A DNA stretch of 64,000 nt, from contig OX155963.1 in NCBI GenBank assembly GCA_944548615.1, forward strand, positions 17,760,075 through 17,824,074, in the 5' to 3' direction. Origin of the DNA: Micropterix aruncella (taxonomy: Eukaryota; Arthropoda; Insecta; Lepidoptera; Micropterigidae). A program made the position numbers and the translations under genes. Shown piece by piece: positions 20,116-31,984 of this stretch; position 1 is the stretch's first letter; each line of letters begins with the position of its first letter. A model generated the notes under the pieces. The model ran no database searches. It was not told the DNA's origin and saw only the letters and a program-made list of their open reading frames with translations.

Positions 20116-20399
20116 GATCGAATTACAGCATTTTCCTTAGTAAAACACTTTGTCTCACGCATCCTGTACCTAAATGCCTGCTACGCAATTCTGTCGTTAT
20201 GGTTCGGTATCTTTGTTAATCAGCTATTGTCAGTTGAATTTCAAAACCACATTATACAAACATATGTTTTGTTTTATCAGTTTTAAACAAAAAGACTTTT
20301 GTTCTTAATACGACATTCTTGCTTGAAATAGGTGTAGATTTTTATTCTATATTCATAAGTGAATAAAACTTGATATTTTGTAAATTTTTAGACAGTCAC

Positions 20400-20865
20400 T
20401 CCAAAAAAAAATCGGTTGTGTCAGTAGTAGGGCGGTGTCGACTACAACGGGCGAACCCGTGACCCCAGGCTGGTATAACGATGTGTGATCATTCTTTCAG
20501 CCGAGGGATGAACGTTGAAAACTTAGAGACAAGACAATCTACTATCTAGCTCCGCAAACAAGCCCGTTAGAGGCCAACGCCTTACGACGAGGCACCGGGA
20601 AAGGTACTTTGGTAGGATCGCTTGGTAGGATCGGTTGTGTCATCCAAGATTTTGTCGACAAGTATACAAGGACTGATTTAGTCTGAGTTTCATAAATCAA
20701 ATTGATGAGGGCCCTCTTTCGGCCGACGGACGCCCGCAACGGCCTCGGGCTGCGCAATTCGTTTCTCGGCTGAGGACGTGTTTGGGCTGAGCGCTAACAG
20801 ATAGCTTTAATATTTGATTAAAATTAATGGCGGAATTTAAATCACAATGTGAATTCGGCCCAACA
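20400..20865 (+). repeat. R2 copy (5' part)
   Basis: 'aaaatcggttgtgtcagta' to 'gatgagggccctctttcggc' and 'aatttaaatcacaatgtga'. Compared with 2770-2995 it carries an internal insertion related to the GC-rich block R3. Confidence 0.65.
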
Positions 20866-21475
20866 AGGCATCACAAGGCAATGCCACAGGCCAACGAGGA
20901 GCGCCACAACCTGTAAACACATTGTACAGAAAACCCGAACATCCTTCGCCCAAAGACACTTTGGCTTTTTAGGGCCAAAAATTTATAACCATCTAAAATA
21001 ATCTATAAAAACATGGCAACACACTAAGTCAATCCAATTAAAATCTAAAGTTACACAACATTTACTTCAACTTGGTAGAAATGAGGTGGAAAAGGCAAAA
21101 AGTCATATTTTAAAGTAAAGGTCTGCATTATTATTATTGTTATACATTGCAATAAACTTTATATTTTAATACTGTTTATTTATTTGTTCTACAAACTACA
21201 TATTACGACATTTTATATTAATATTTATTTCCATGACCATGCTATGTCAATATTTTAAATATAATTATAAGTTTAATTTGAATTCGCTTATCTTTTTTTT
21301 ATATTTTATCAAATTTTGTATTTTTTATTTTAATATTATGTGCACATGAATAAATCTTTGCCATACATAGAGTTTTCCTTGGTACGGGCTATGGCCTAGT
21401 TAGGCATATTCTGCAACTAATACAATTGTAAATTTATGTTTTTGAATGAATAAAATTATTATTATTATTAATAAT
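20866..21475 (+). pseudogene. LINE C-terminus and 3' UTR
   Basis: The plus-strand frame through 20925-21117 reads VQKTRTSFAQRHFGFLGPKI, one stop, then a lysine-rich end. It parallels SSFAQRQFNYIAPKIFNRL of the LINE at 60624-62117. A 3' UTR and a TTA run near 21455 follow. A relic broken by a stop codon. Confidence 0.65.
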
Positions 21476-21706
21476 GGTATACAAGTCAGTGTTATACGAG
21501 TATTTATCCATGTCTTTCCTGATGTTCACAACTACGAATTATTAACAGGGTACCTTGTAGGTATATAAGATATCCCAACCAACAGTGTAGTTTCAAGCTA
21601 ACAAGACATCTGTGTACAAAATTTCAAGTATTTAAGTCCAATACTTCGAGATTAAAATATGACTAGTGCGCCTCCTGGTGGACCGATTTCAACCACAATC
21701 TTTTAA

Positions 21707-21933
21707 CCCGTCGAACGCCAACAGTGCCTTTAGACACTTTGCGTCGTTTGACAGATTCGCACGTAGCCCTTTTGGCCGGCCCCGTTATGTATTATATAAA
21801 TATATAATATACATGAATAACAAGATTAAATACTAGATAATAAGAGGGACCTCATGAAAAAGCGATATTGCTAGTACTTATTTATAAAATTGACCAAAAA
21901 GATTTTAGCGCGCGAAGGCTGGCTTTCGGATGG
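21707..21933 (+). mobile_element. piggyBac-type MITE with TTAA target duplication, copy 2
   Basis: A 227-bp insertion flanked by TTAA at 21703-21706 and 21934-21937 inside R2, starting CCCGTCGAACGCCAACAG and ending GGCTGGCTTTCGGATGG. Intact R2 copies (for example 19885-19900) have a single 'cttttaactcttacc' here. Same family as 3471-3716. Confidence 0.9.
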
Positions 21934-22050
21934 TTAAACTCTTGCTAACGATGCCTAATGACCTAATGATGCCTGCATGCCAAATTTCAGCTTAATCGGA
22001 TTAAGCGTTTGGGCGCTATCGTTGAAGACTACATACACATAGACACACAA

Positions 22051-22655
22051 CTAGAGTTGTCAAAAGACTTGGACAAAACAAAACACAAAAGACTTGGACG
22101 AAACAGTCCACCGTCAAGCTCCGCCACATGCCCGTAAGAGGCCAACGCCTTATCCGCGAGATAACCACGTATATTACCCAGCGGGCTTACACTCACGCCC
22201 TTACTTCCAGTGCCGACCAAATTACTCCGGTCACTCGACTGGTTACGAGTTTGAGGTCGCTTGTGCGGTCCTCTCCCTTACGAAACGGTGAAACGGTGTA
22301 AACCGAATCTATCGCGGACCACGGCATCCTTTGCCCGGCTGTTCACCCGGAATCGGGTAGCTGATTGTCGTTTCAAGACCAACCACCGTAAGGTCAGCAA
22401 CCACCCCCGATCTATAGGAAACAGTACTGCTTCCAGACTCTCCCGACTGTTAGTGAGAATGCACAATCGATTGGCTTACACCACACGGTGCGCAGACTGT
22501 CCAGGAGCGCCAAAAGATTGACTCCTAGGGGAAACCAGCCCTAAGGCCAGAGTCCTACCCATGCTCGCGTTTCATGCGTGGAGGCCGCCGGATGGGTGTT
22601 GACCCGTGAGTGTGAGCAACCCTGAGCAAAATGGGTCTTCGTGGACAACTCAGCA
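22051..22655 (+). repeat. GC-rich block R3
   Basis: A GC-rich segment ('gccaacgccttatccgcgag', 'tttgcccggctgttcacccg') with no convincing frame. A diverged copy lies inverted at 26410-26790, and similar short blocks occur near 20550 and 38330. Function unknown. Confidence 0.55.
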
Positions 22656-22825
22656 AGGGCTCATTAGCTCCCATAGACACACAGACAGACACACAGACAC
22701 TTCAATCTGGAAATGATCTTAATAGTCTCAGAGGGGCTCAAAACGGATATTTCCGTCTTGATCTCGAAAAAAAATGCGCGTTCACAATGATTTCCCTCCT
22801 CGTTTGTTGTTGAGCCAAAAAAGTA

Positions 22826-23394
22826 AAATTGCTTCACATTCAGAATATGTCAATTGTTATATTTGATATGTTTGTAACTAACAAAATAACGTTGCTTACG
22901 ACCGTAGATCGATCGAATATTGTAAAATATAATGGAAACAACGATACCTTTTTATTTTTATCGAAAGCAGAACATTAAAATTAGGTAACAAAAAGAAATA
23001 CAATGCAACACTGAATTTAACGCGAGTCGTTGCGCTTATCAATAGTAAGACATTGGCCGTGGATCAATCAAGACGACTGCTGCAGCAAAACGTGACTGTC
23101 ATGTTAAAAAGTCAATGTCATATTGTTTGATAGAGCATTGCCTACGTCAAACGGTTTGCACGCCGATTCAGCGTACAGATCTCAGACAGTAATTATGATT
23201 GATTATTTTGCACTGGATGTATTGTAAAATTTAAAGTCTGGTTGGCAAACTGCTGGAAAGAATTAAGACGATGGAAAATTGCGAATCTGAGTAGGACATA
23301 TGCCTAATTATGTAGGATCTCTACAACAAAAAAATAATAATAAACCTCCAATAGCTACCTAGTAGCTATAACATGCTATTAGTTATAAATAAGA
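22826..23394. other. No gene seen
   Basis: Anonymous AT-rich sequence. Confidence 0.6.
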
Positions 23395-23860
23395 TAAAAA
23401 GGAGTTTACCGACTGATGTCTGTAACACCGGACGTTTCAGCGATGTTGCAACCGCTGTTGTCCAGGGTAGATTTGCATGCCAGCTCGCATTACCAGCTGA
23501 AACTGGTAAACGATGTATTACCTACCACTGCAAGCTCCGGGTGTGTATAAAATCGAATGCAGCTGAGGATTAACTTACGTTGGACAAACAAAACGGCCCA
23601 TAGCCACTCGACTGATAGAACACATCAAAGCTGTTAAAAACGTTCAGCGAGAAAAATCGATGATCTGCGAACATATCTTGGATAGCGGAAGTAACCACTG
23701 AATGCAGTTTCAAAATCCCATTGTGCTATCCAAAGAACAGTTTTACTTTCCTCGCATGATCCAGGAAGCCATTGCATTAAGAATAACCCCAAACTTCAAT
23801 AGAGACGACGATTACAAACTCTCTTCTACGTGGAACCCCGGGTCTTATATCTAAAAATAT
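23395..23860 (+). pseudogene. Penelope-like element, broken GIY-YIG endonuclease end
   Basis: From 23540 the frame reads GVYKIECS, a TGA where the other copy has Cys, then GLTYVGQTKRPIATRLIEHI and onward to NFNRDDDYKLSSTWNP. A second in-frame stop replaces Trp. GVY..TYVG is the GIY-YIG nuclease signature of Penelope-like elements. Upstream (23400-23470), 'accggacgtttcagcgatgt' matches the inverted terminal repeat seen at the right end of the better copy at 37480-38190. Confidence 0.8.
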
Positions 23861-24023
23861 CTTTTTCAGGAAAAAAGTCAAAATAAAAAATACCATTCGG
23901 AAAGTTTATCATGCAGCGCAAACACCCCACGAAAAATGAAAGGTTTTTTTTAAAATTTATTTCGTTTCGAACAATTTCGACAGGCTATCCTGCCAAGCGG
24001 CAAGTGCGTCTGTATTTTCTATT

Positions 24024-24405
24024 ACATGACTGCCCAACAAAAACGGAGTGTAATGTGTGCAGGGTGCGTGTACGTATATTTTCCGTTTCTTTATTCCGCC
24101 ATAAATTTTAAACGCTTAAACCGATTTAGACATCTGTGGCATTGTTAGAATCGTTATGTCCTTACGAGTGTCATACGGTACCTTAACTGTCCAAATATCA
24201 AGTACGTAGTTGTATAAATGTCCAAATGTTCAAATCTCAATAAATCTCAATATATCGTGTTTAGTGTCAAATGAAAGGTCTGATTGAGTACATACCCTAA
24301 AAATACATGTATCTTTATGGATAAATACATAAACTACAATTGTTTCATAAACAGCCATAATAAAAATAATTATAAATACAATAGTTGTGTTTTTTATTCA
24401 TTTTA
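24024..24405 (-). repeat. Interspersed repeat R1, copy 4
   Basis: Uninterrupted minus-orientation copy; 'gactgcccaacaaaaacgg' to 'acaatagttgtgttttttat'. 24406-24868 is AT-rich and unassigned. Confidence 0.8.
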
Positions 24406-24876
24406 ATATATTTACTTGTTCATTTATTACAAACATAAACATTTAATTAGAAAACAAAAACATTCTCTTAAAATAATAATTCATAATTAAGCATTTTTGT
24501 TTTCAATACCTAACTCGGAAAGATATTCAGATATGATAGTTTATGGTTTATCACAGCACTAGGAATAACTTGGATCGAGGTGGTACCAATAGAAATTGCA
24601 TATTGCCTGCCGAAAAGGCATGATATCTCCGCTCTTAGGTCTTTTTAAAATTTTAACGAATATTGCAATGGCATTTAAAATTTATTAATTAGAAAAAAAT
24701 TAAGTAGTTACTTTATTCGAAAATTCTAAAATTAAAAGAGGCAATATACAACAGAAAGCATTTTTTAAATACAAATAATGTCTCTCTCACTGGATAAAGA
24801 ATTAAGGAGAGATTTATATAACCCTTCCCACTGACCTGTCTACAAAAATATTTGCTATAATATTATGTATAATAAT

Positions 24877-25491
24877 TAGAGGTACGGAATTTTCGCAAAA
24901 AATAAAAACATAAATTTCGCAAAAACAAAATTAAAAATATACAAATATGCTAAAATTCGCATATACTGCATATAAAAAACTTTTTAATAGACCTAAAATT
25001 TATATTTAATATTATATATACGCTAGAATTGTTTACTTTCAATATTTGACCATTTAGAATCGTTCTGTCCGCAACGGCGACATTATATTTAATAAAGAAG
25101 CGTTCTGCGTCTACGCTGTTCAACTAACAGCGTATACTAACCCCAGCATATAGTACCCCTTTCATATGTTCTTAACATCGGCATCTTCATTCCTATTTAC
25201 TGATTGCAGGATTAGGCGATGAAAGTGAGTATACCCATCAGGCAGGTCATTGAGAAAGGTCTCTGAAAAAGGAATTTTTGGAGAAGTTTTCTAGTAATGT
25301 AATTTGTTTAAAGATGGTGACTTGCAGCCACGGATAGGCAAAATAACTGACTAATATGAAAGCAGGCTTCATTTTATTGTATTTAATTTTTATTAAAAAA
25401 ACTGTGTTTTTTTCCGCATAAATTTGCATGAAGGGAAAAATTTCGCATAAATTAGCATCTATTTTATAAAAACGAAATTCCCGTACCTCTA
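24877..25491. mobile_element. Nonautonomous hAT-like element, TIR TAGAGGTACGG
   Basis: The left end TAGAGGTACGGAATTTTCG and the right end (reverse complement) TAGAGGTACGGGAATTTCG are flanked by ataataat and acgataat, which match at six of eight bases. The arms continue with 'cataaatttcgcaaaa'-type repeats. No transposase frame. Confidence 0.65.
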
Positions 25492-25499
25492 ACGATAAT

Positions 25500-26400
25500 G
25501 TATAGTCTATATACGAGTACACAGACATATAAGGCATCGTCGGATCGTTGCCTATTATATACTAATGGTAAATAAATTTTAATAAATGCCTATAAATACC
25601 CCGAATTACTTTGTTTGGACACACAAAGTTTTTGCGGTTTTTTTCCTCTGTGCTTTTTTATAATACTTACTGCTATATCCGGTTTCTGCAAAAAAATGTA
25701 TCTAAGGAGTCAAATAAAAAATATCTTTTATGCCATGAACAAGTAGTTCTTTTCGTGTCCTTTTTTGCTGTTTTACATCAATCATGATGCATTGGATTTG
25801 TTTTTTCGTCTGTAACTTGATTGGTTTCGGTCTGCGGTGCAATGATGCGATTCTTGTGAAAAAATACGTATAACAGTATCAGTTATGAATGACCATGGCG
25901 ATGTTACTAAGGTCAGGATTAAATCTTAGGCATTTGGAGTTCCACTGTTGAAGAAGATTTTTAAAAAAGGAGAATGCTACTATTTGTATGAGAAAGTGGC
26001 ATTTGGCATATTCTGGTTATATTTAAAAACTTAATCTCGCATCTAATATCTTAGTGGTATTTGATCTTGATCTATTTCAATTCTTAGGTCTCTGGTGAGA
26101 AGTGCCTAATAACAAGTATTATTATGTCATTATTATCATTATTACTATTTATTATTTAAAACACAAAATAAAAAAATAGTAAAAAGTGTTCAGCACGAAA
26201 TAAAAGCCAAACAAGAACAATAATAAAAATAATAAAACCCACAACCGCCGGTACAAAAGTGAACTTTTATATATATAATACAAACAATTTGTTCGCGCAG
26301 AAAAGCACGTTTTTAGGGAATAAAGTTCTTCATTAATACGATATTCGTAGAAACAAAATTGTGTAAGTGCGGAGTTAATCCGACTGATAATTTATAATCG
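25500..26400. other. No gene; R1 fragment
   Basis: 26218-26270 resembles the 'acaaccgccggtacaaaagt' start of R1. The rest is unassigned. Confidence 0.55.
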
Positions 26401-26409
26401 GGGTCTGGA

Positions 26410-26790
26410 AACGGCTTTGTTACCTATAGAGCGGAAGTTGTTGTTAACCTTGCGGCAACCGCTCTTGAAGCGACCAATCGGCTACCTAATGCCGGGTGAA
26501 CAGCCCGGCAAAGGACGCCGTGGCCCGCGATAGTTTCGGTAGACACCGAATCACCGCTACGCGAGGGAGAGGACCGCGTAAGCGACCTGAAACCCGTAAC
26601 CGGTCGGGAGGCCGGAGAAATCTGGCCGAAGCTGGAAGTAAGGGCGCGAGGTCGGCCCGCTGTTTGCATTTCGGTGTCTTGCGGTAAGGCGTTTGTTTCT
26701 TACGGGCGATGGCGTAACTAGACAGTGGACTGTTTTGTCCCAAGTCTTCTACGCTCACCTCGCGGGAGACAGAACTATCAATATCGTTAA
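26410..26790 (-). repeat. GC-rich block R3, inverted copy
   Basis: 'gaacagcccggcaaaggac' and 'cgcgagggagaggaccgcg' correspond to the complement of 22260-22350. Overlapping frames on both strands are products of its high GC. 26791-27232 is unassigned. Confidence 0.55.
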
Positions 26791-27240
26791 GACTTCCCGA
26801 GGTTGTGGTTCACACCTCCAAGTGGTGCCCTCACTATTTTTAAAAAACTGCTTCTTCTGGTCTGTATCTGTATCTTAGTTTTTTCTCCAATTAGCTGATT
26901 CCTGGGCTATATCGCTGAACGACTACCTATCCAATAAAGGCGAATTAAAAAAGGTTTCTTACATGATATACCTAAAGCTGCCACGAACGGTGCCGAACTA
27001 GCAGAACACCGAGGTTCTTCATAGATTTAGAGTAATAGTAGTCGACTTATAAGTAAGACACAGATACGAGGATATCACGACTTAGGAGGTTATGCTACAC
27101 GACTTAGGATTACCAGTTACAGTTTGGCTGTTACTGCGTTTGCCGATTAGTAGTCCAATACGCCACTTCCACTCGTATAAGATATAAGCGTTGTTTCAAA
27201 AACTTAAAACGAAACGAAACGAAATTTGATCATACATGTT

Positions 27241-27800
27241 CAGGGCCGGATTTAGAGGTCTGGAGGTCCCAAAATATTTTCCAAATAAAATGAACATTTT
27301 TTTTAGTCGAGTTTTTTAATAAATACTTTTAACATTTATAAATATAATTGAAAACAATAATTATCTAAAATTAAATTGTAGCGTAAACGAACGGAAACTT
27401 CCGATCTTTTTTCGCCGAAAAATCGTTGATGATTTCGCTGAAATCCAGTTCCCGAATTAAATCACTTTCTATGCTCAGGAGAGATAGCTTTGATATACGG
27501 TTTTGTCCTATCGTGGTTCGGAGCCTATTTTTTAATAATTTTCATTTTTGAAAATTAACGCTCTCCAGTGCAATTCCATCAAAACCAAATACATTGTCAA
27601 TGCAATTTTAAGGTATTATAGGTAAAGGTAAAACAGCGAAAAAATATCAAAGGAAAGTAGTTTCTAGTGTTTACTAGTTTACTCGTCGGTTGTTTACTAG
27701 TGTTTACTATTTTTTTTTCGAAGTCTCTATTGTGGGGGCCAGTCTTTTGTGGAGGCCCCGGGGCTGTAGCCCCGGATGCCCTCCCCTGAATGCGGCCCTG
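27241..27800 (-). mobile_element. Deleted hAT element with transposase remnant
   Basis: TIRs CAGGGCCGGATT and CAGGGCCGCATT, with flanking 8-mers tacatgtt (27233-27240) and tacatgtg (27801-27808). On the minus strand about 27533-27380 is open and reads RLRTTIGQNRISKLSLLSIE and then LDFSEIINDFSAKK. This is the end of the hAT dimerisation region as found in ZMYM/ZBED-like transposases. The rest of the transposase is deleted. Confidence 0.82.
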
Positions 27801-28149
27801 TACATGTGTAATAGGCGACCTTCATTGTTTACGAAATAGCAAATCGTATCCACAGTGTGACACTTTACGAGTGAACAAGTAAATTGGTGTTTTATTATAC
27901 ACATAACGAATTAAGTCAAATGATACATAATAAGTATAAAACACAAAGCAGCAGGAAAGCTGTCCCATGAAATTAAGTAATTACGTAAATTATTTATTTT
28001 ATAAGAGATAATTCGTATAATTATCTTATTTTATATGAGATAAAAATGTATAATTTCCTGTTTGCCCAGTCTTGACTTTGGTAACAGTTAGTAACCCAAT
28101 TTTGTTTCGGTAATAAAGAAGGAATGAGGAGAAATGACAAGACAAAAAT

Positions 28150-28280
28150 AAAGTCTATAAAATACGCAAAAAACGGTTGTGTCACCCCAAGACATTCCCA
28201 GCAAGTAGCCAGAGACTTTCTTCATCAGATTATTCCTTTCATTAATAAGTCGATGAGCAGTTGGCGAAAATTCCTATTAA
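28150..28280 (+). repeat. R2 fragment
   Basis: 'acggttgtgtcaccccaaga' to 'gatgagcagttggcg'. 27809-28149 is AT-rich with nothing recognised. Confidence 0.6.
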
Positions 28281-29023
28281 TAGTCCAGTCAAATTAGGGT
28301 TTCACCTCGGAATGAGAGATAATAAGCTGGAAACTTTTATACACCTTCATTATGGCTTTCTATAAGTTGTCTCAAAAGTCTCAAAACTATATATCTTTAT
28401 AAATCATAGTCTATGTGTTATTCTGATGTGTAAGCTATATTATTGTAAAGTTTCATCAAAATCCATTCAGTAGTTTTTGCGTGAAAGAGTAACAAACATC
28501 CATACATACATTCTTACAAACTTTCGCGTTTATAATAGTAGTAGGATAAAATATAAAATGTTATTAAATAACATGTATTTACTAATAAATAATACAAAAT
28601 ATTCGTTGTTAATCCTAATTTAATGATTTTATAATATTATTCAGGGCATTATTCACCGAGATTCACAGTTGATCTTGCAATACATTATGTATGGCTGAGC
28701 GCTGCCCGCTATCCGCCCTCCGCCCTCTATCTCAAAAACGGTTGAGCGCATGAAAAAAAGTTTAATACAAAATTTGTCTCAAATCGTATGCTCTACATTT
28801 TTTATCATAGATATTAACATCATTGGAGCTATAGAAACCTAGATAATCGCGAAAAACCAATTTTGGTGACCTTTGACCTTGAATAACTTTCAACGCAGAC
28901 ACGAGATTTTAAGAGCTTTTGAGACAACTTATAGAACGCCAAAATGAATATGTATACGAGTTTCCAGCTTATTATCTCTCATTCCGAGATTTACCCACTT
29001 TTCCTGCTAAAGTGACTGCACTA
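28281..29023. mobile_element. Foldback MITE family F, copy 1, interrupted
   Basis: Left end TAGTCCAGTCAAATTAGG, right end TAGTGCAGTCACTTTAGCA (reverse complement); TA precedes and follows. About 28390-28640 differs from copy 2 and holds a Lepidoptera-type block ('ttttgcgtgaaagagtaaca' ... 'ataatagtagtagg'), so a second element appears to sit inside. Confidence 0.75.
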
Positions 29024-29264
29024 TAATTAGTATGCGACACAACGCAATGAAAATTTGAATTTCGAACGCGCATCGTCTCATTCAATTTAGAAATCAAAAT
29101 GCAAACGCAGGTCGCCGTGAGCCTTCGAATTCTTATTTCAAACGAGCTACGCATCGCAAGAGTCGCTGCTTTTAAGGGTCTTACTATTTAATTAATGTAT
29201 GGCGGACTTTAAATATTATTTGTGTCGCTTGTGTATGTGATATTCCAATAAAAATGTTATTGTT

Positions 29265-29373
29265 GTGGTTGTGTCACCCCCTCACTTTTCCGGCAAGTAC
29301 TCAGGGACTTATTTCACCTGAATATTCGTTTCCTAAATAAAGTCGATCAGCAGCTGGCGAAAATTCCTGTTAA
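29265..29373 (+). repeat. R2 fragment
   Basis: 'gtggttgtgtcaccccctca' to 'cgatcagcagctggcg'. Directly upstream of the hAT target duplication. Confidence 0.6.
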
Positions 29374-29381
29374 TATACGAC

Positions 29382-30592
29382 TAGCGATTGCAATCCAGCA
29401 GCATTTTCAATCCAGCTGGATTTTTGCTGGACCAACATTATTCCAGCTGGATCCAGCGCGGATCCAGCAATTTATTGATTTTCAAAGAAATTAAACTGTT
29501 TTTTAAAGACTTAAGAAACGTCTTAATTAAACATTTTAATAAAATTACAAATTACTCGTACAATAATCAAAATTATAAAATAAACTCTTACTTTTTAGAG
29601 GTAGAGTAGACAGACAGAGTAAAAGCTATTACAAAAAAGGAAACAAAATTTATGTATTTTTTTTTCTGGAAGTATGATCTCAAGAAACAAATGGTATTAA
29701 TGGTGTTGTTTCTCAACCGGCTTCTTAATGAACTGCAAATATATCCGGCTGCAGAGAAGGCCCTTTCTGCCTCTACGCTTGTTGGTTTCAGGGTCATCAG
29801 ATAATCGTAAATTAAAGTTAGGTTTTCACCTCTTACTCCCTCAATAAACGGTCATTTCCTTTTTTAATATCTCATCATAAACCTTCTCAGTTCTCGTTTC
29901 TTTCGATTTCATGAAGTTTTCTTTCTCACGTTTTAGTTGAATCTCCAGTTCTTGTTTCAATGTCAAATTCAGGGAATCCGGTTTATCCTGTCCATCGTTT
30001 TCTACTTCCATTATATCTTCTTCCTCTTGCACTGTTGATGGTTCGACTACATATGTGTTTACACGATTCAGCATATTTTTCATCTCCTGACGAATTGCAT
30101 ATTTTTTTGGTAATGGGGAAGTATAATCCGGCGTTCTAACTTCTTTGTCATACTTCTTCGGGTTCTGTAGATAAATCAGGATGCCTGTGACCTCGGTAAG
30201 ACGCCGTTCTTCGATTCTTTTGCGGAGTGCCTCAGAAAGATCTGCACTCAAGATTGTGTCCTGGCTTTTTAGTTTGTCTAAGACAAATTTTAGGGTTGTG
30301 TCAGCAGTTATCAAACTCGATCAGCACAGTAGCCGCGCCGCGGGGATGGTGCGGCGCGGTGCGGTGTGGAGAGGGGTGTGTAGCACGTGCTGCTTGTGCG
30401 ACAGAGCGGCAACGTCGCTCCCGCCGAGCTGTAAGAGCATCTAGCAAAGCGCCAACGCTGGCAAGCTAGACTTTGCGCCATTATTTGGAAAGTTAATTAC
30501 TTGCGGATCCGCAGCGCTGGATCCAGCAGGCCGAAAAATGTGCTGGATCCAGCTGGATTGCTGGATGAGGGATCCAGCAATTGCAATCGCTA
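29382..30592 (-). mobile_element. Deleted hAT transposon with perfect 8-bp duplication
   Basis: Flanked by the exact 8-bp duplication tatacgac (29374-29381 and 30593-30600). Ends share TAGCGATTGCAAT. Subterminal regions carry many copies of GGATCCAGC/CCAGCTGGAT (29400-29470 and 30505-30585). Total 1211 bp, too short for an autonomous hAT. Confidence 0.92.
29588..30314 (-). pseudogene. hAT transposase, C-terminal part with frameshift
   Basis: The minus-strand frame 30314-29841 (157 codons) starts TTLKFVLDKL...LRKRIEERR and has the typical linker region. A frame change near 29840 leads through LIYDYLMTLKPTSVEAERAF and SAAGYICSSLRSRLRNNTIN to SYFQKK, the hAT C-terminal dimerisation domain (29797-29588). 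The BED finger and the catalytic D and first half are absent, so this copy cannot make a working enzyme. Confidence 0.88.
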
Positions 30593-30643
30593 TATACGAC
30601 GCAACGAAATGAAAATTTAAATTTTGAACGCACGTCATATCAT

Positions 30644-30925
30644 AGTGAGTCGATTTCAACCACAATCTTTTGAACGCTTGCCATGACCAAATAATGCCAG
30701 CATGCCGAATTTCAGCACAATTGGGTAAAGCGTTTGGATTCTATCGTGGAGAAATACACAGTACACACCCACAATATACGCACAGACACACAGGAGGACT
30801 TCAGTCTGGAAATTGTCTTAATAATTTCGGTGGGGGGTCGAAATGTATAAGTAGTCTGAATTGCGAAAAAAAATTGCATGTTCACAATACTTTACCTCCT
30901 CCTCGGTTAGTGGGCCGGTAAAGTA
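30644..30925 (+). repeat. R2 copy (3' part)
   Basis: 'gtcgatttcaaccacaatct', CA-rich tract, 'ggtggggggtcgaaatgtat' and 'gtgggccggtaaagtagaag'. Confidence 0.75.
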
Positions 30926-31002
30926 GAAGGAATCGAGGACACGTTAAATAATTAAAAGAGAAAAAACCTTATTGCGTCATCGAACTTCTCCAATTGACTT
31001 TA

Positions 31003-31540
31003 TAGTCCAGTCAAATTAAGGTTTCACCTCGGAATGAGAGATAATAAGCTGGAAATTTGTATACACCTTCATTTTCGTTGTAAAAGTTGTCTTAAAAGTC
31101 TCATACAATCTTGTGTCTATGTCGTAAGTTATTCAAGGTCAAAGATCACAAAATCGAAATGATCAGGGTATTATTCACCGATATTCACAGTTAACTTTGC
31201 ATTACAGTAAGTATAGCTGAGCGCTGCGCGCTCTCCGCCCTCTATCTCAAAAACGGTTGAGCGCATGAAAATATGTTTGGAACAAAATTTGTCGCAAATT
31301 TTATGCCCTATAATTTTTGTCAGAGATGTTAACATCATTGGAGCTATAGAAACCTATATAATCGTGAAAACAGTTTTTTGTGACCTTTGATCTTGAATAA
31401 CTTACGACGCAGATATACGAGATTTTATGAGACTTTTGAGATAACGTTTACAACGCCAAAATAAAGGTGTATACAAGTTTCCAGCCTATTAACTCTCATA
31501 CCAAGGTTGACCCCTTATTTTTGCTAAAGTGACTGCACTA
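31003..31540. mobile_element. Foldback MITE family F, copy 2 (complete)
   Basis: Inverted arms of roughly 150 bases; the first arm ends in 'caaggtcaaagatcacaaaa' and the second begins 'ttttttgtgacctttgatct'. The middle block 'tctatctcaaaaacggttg' is not repeated. The element is flanked by TA on both sides. 31541-31984 is unassigned. Confidence 0.82.
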
Positions 31541-31984
31541 TTAAACCATTTCTCTCTCCCAGCTTAGTTTATTGAAGTAAATGTGACGAAAAGATTATTT
31601 CTTATAAACTAAATATGATCATTAAGGTCAGTAGCGTTGTTGCTTACCATCTTGAAATCGTTTTTGTCATTCAACCTTAAGAATATGCCTCGCAAATGCG
31701 GCCTTAAGAAAGGCACTTTTTATGCAGACAAGGTAGTATTACGTCAAGGTGCACGGTCAAAGACAATGCGTAGTTAGTTATTACACTCGAGGAAAGTAAT
31801 TTATCGAAGGAAAATCGTTCAAAAACATTTATCTCCTTTAACCTGCTCTATAATTCTCTATTACGCAGCAAACTGGAGTTTGATTCCATAATTTGGAATC
31901 CTTACTACGAGGTTCATTCGGAAGCGATAGTCTGTGCAGAGGAGGCATATAAAACCTATCCAACGCGCACTCTCTACTCTTATG

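Larger units (their letters stand above)
21540..22825 (+). repeat. R2 copy split by a TTAA MITE and by block R3
   Basis: R2 is recognisable at 21540-21702, 21938-22050 and 22656-22825. Two insertions interrupt it: 21707-21933 and about 22051-22655. The end 'gttgttgagccaaaaaagta' is the usual R2 terminus. Confidence 0.75.

Noticed and set aside
22029..22521. Several 60-86-codon frames on both strands in block R3
   Set aside because: They do not keep one frame between the two R3 copies, as a coding sequence should.
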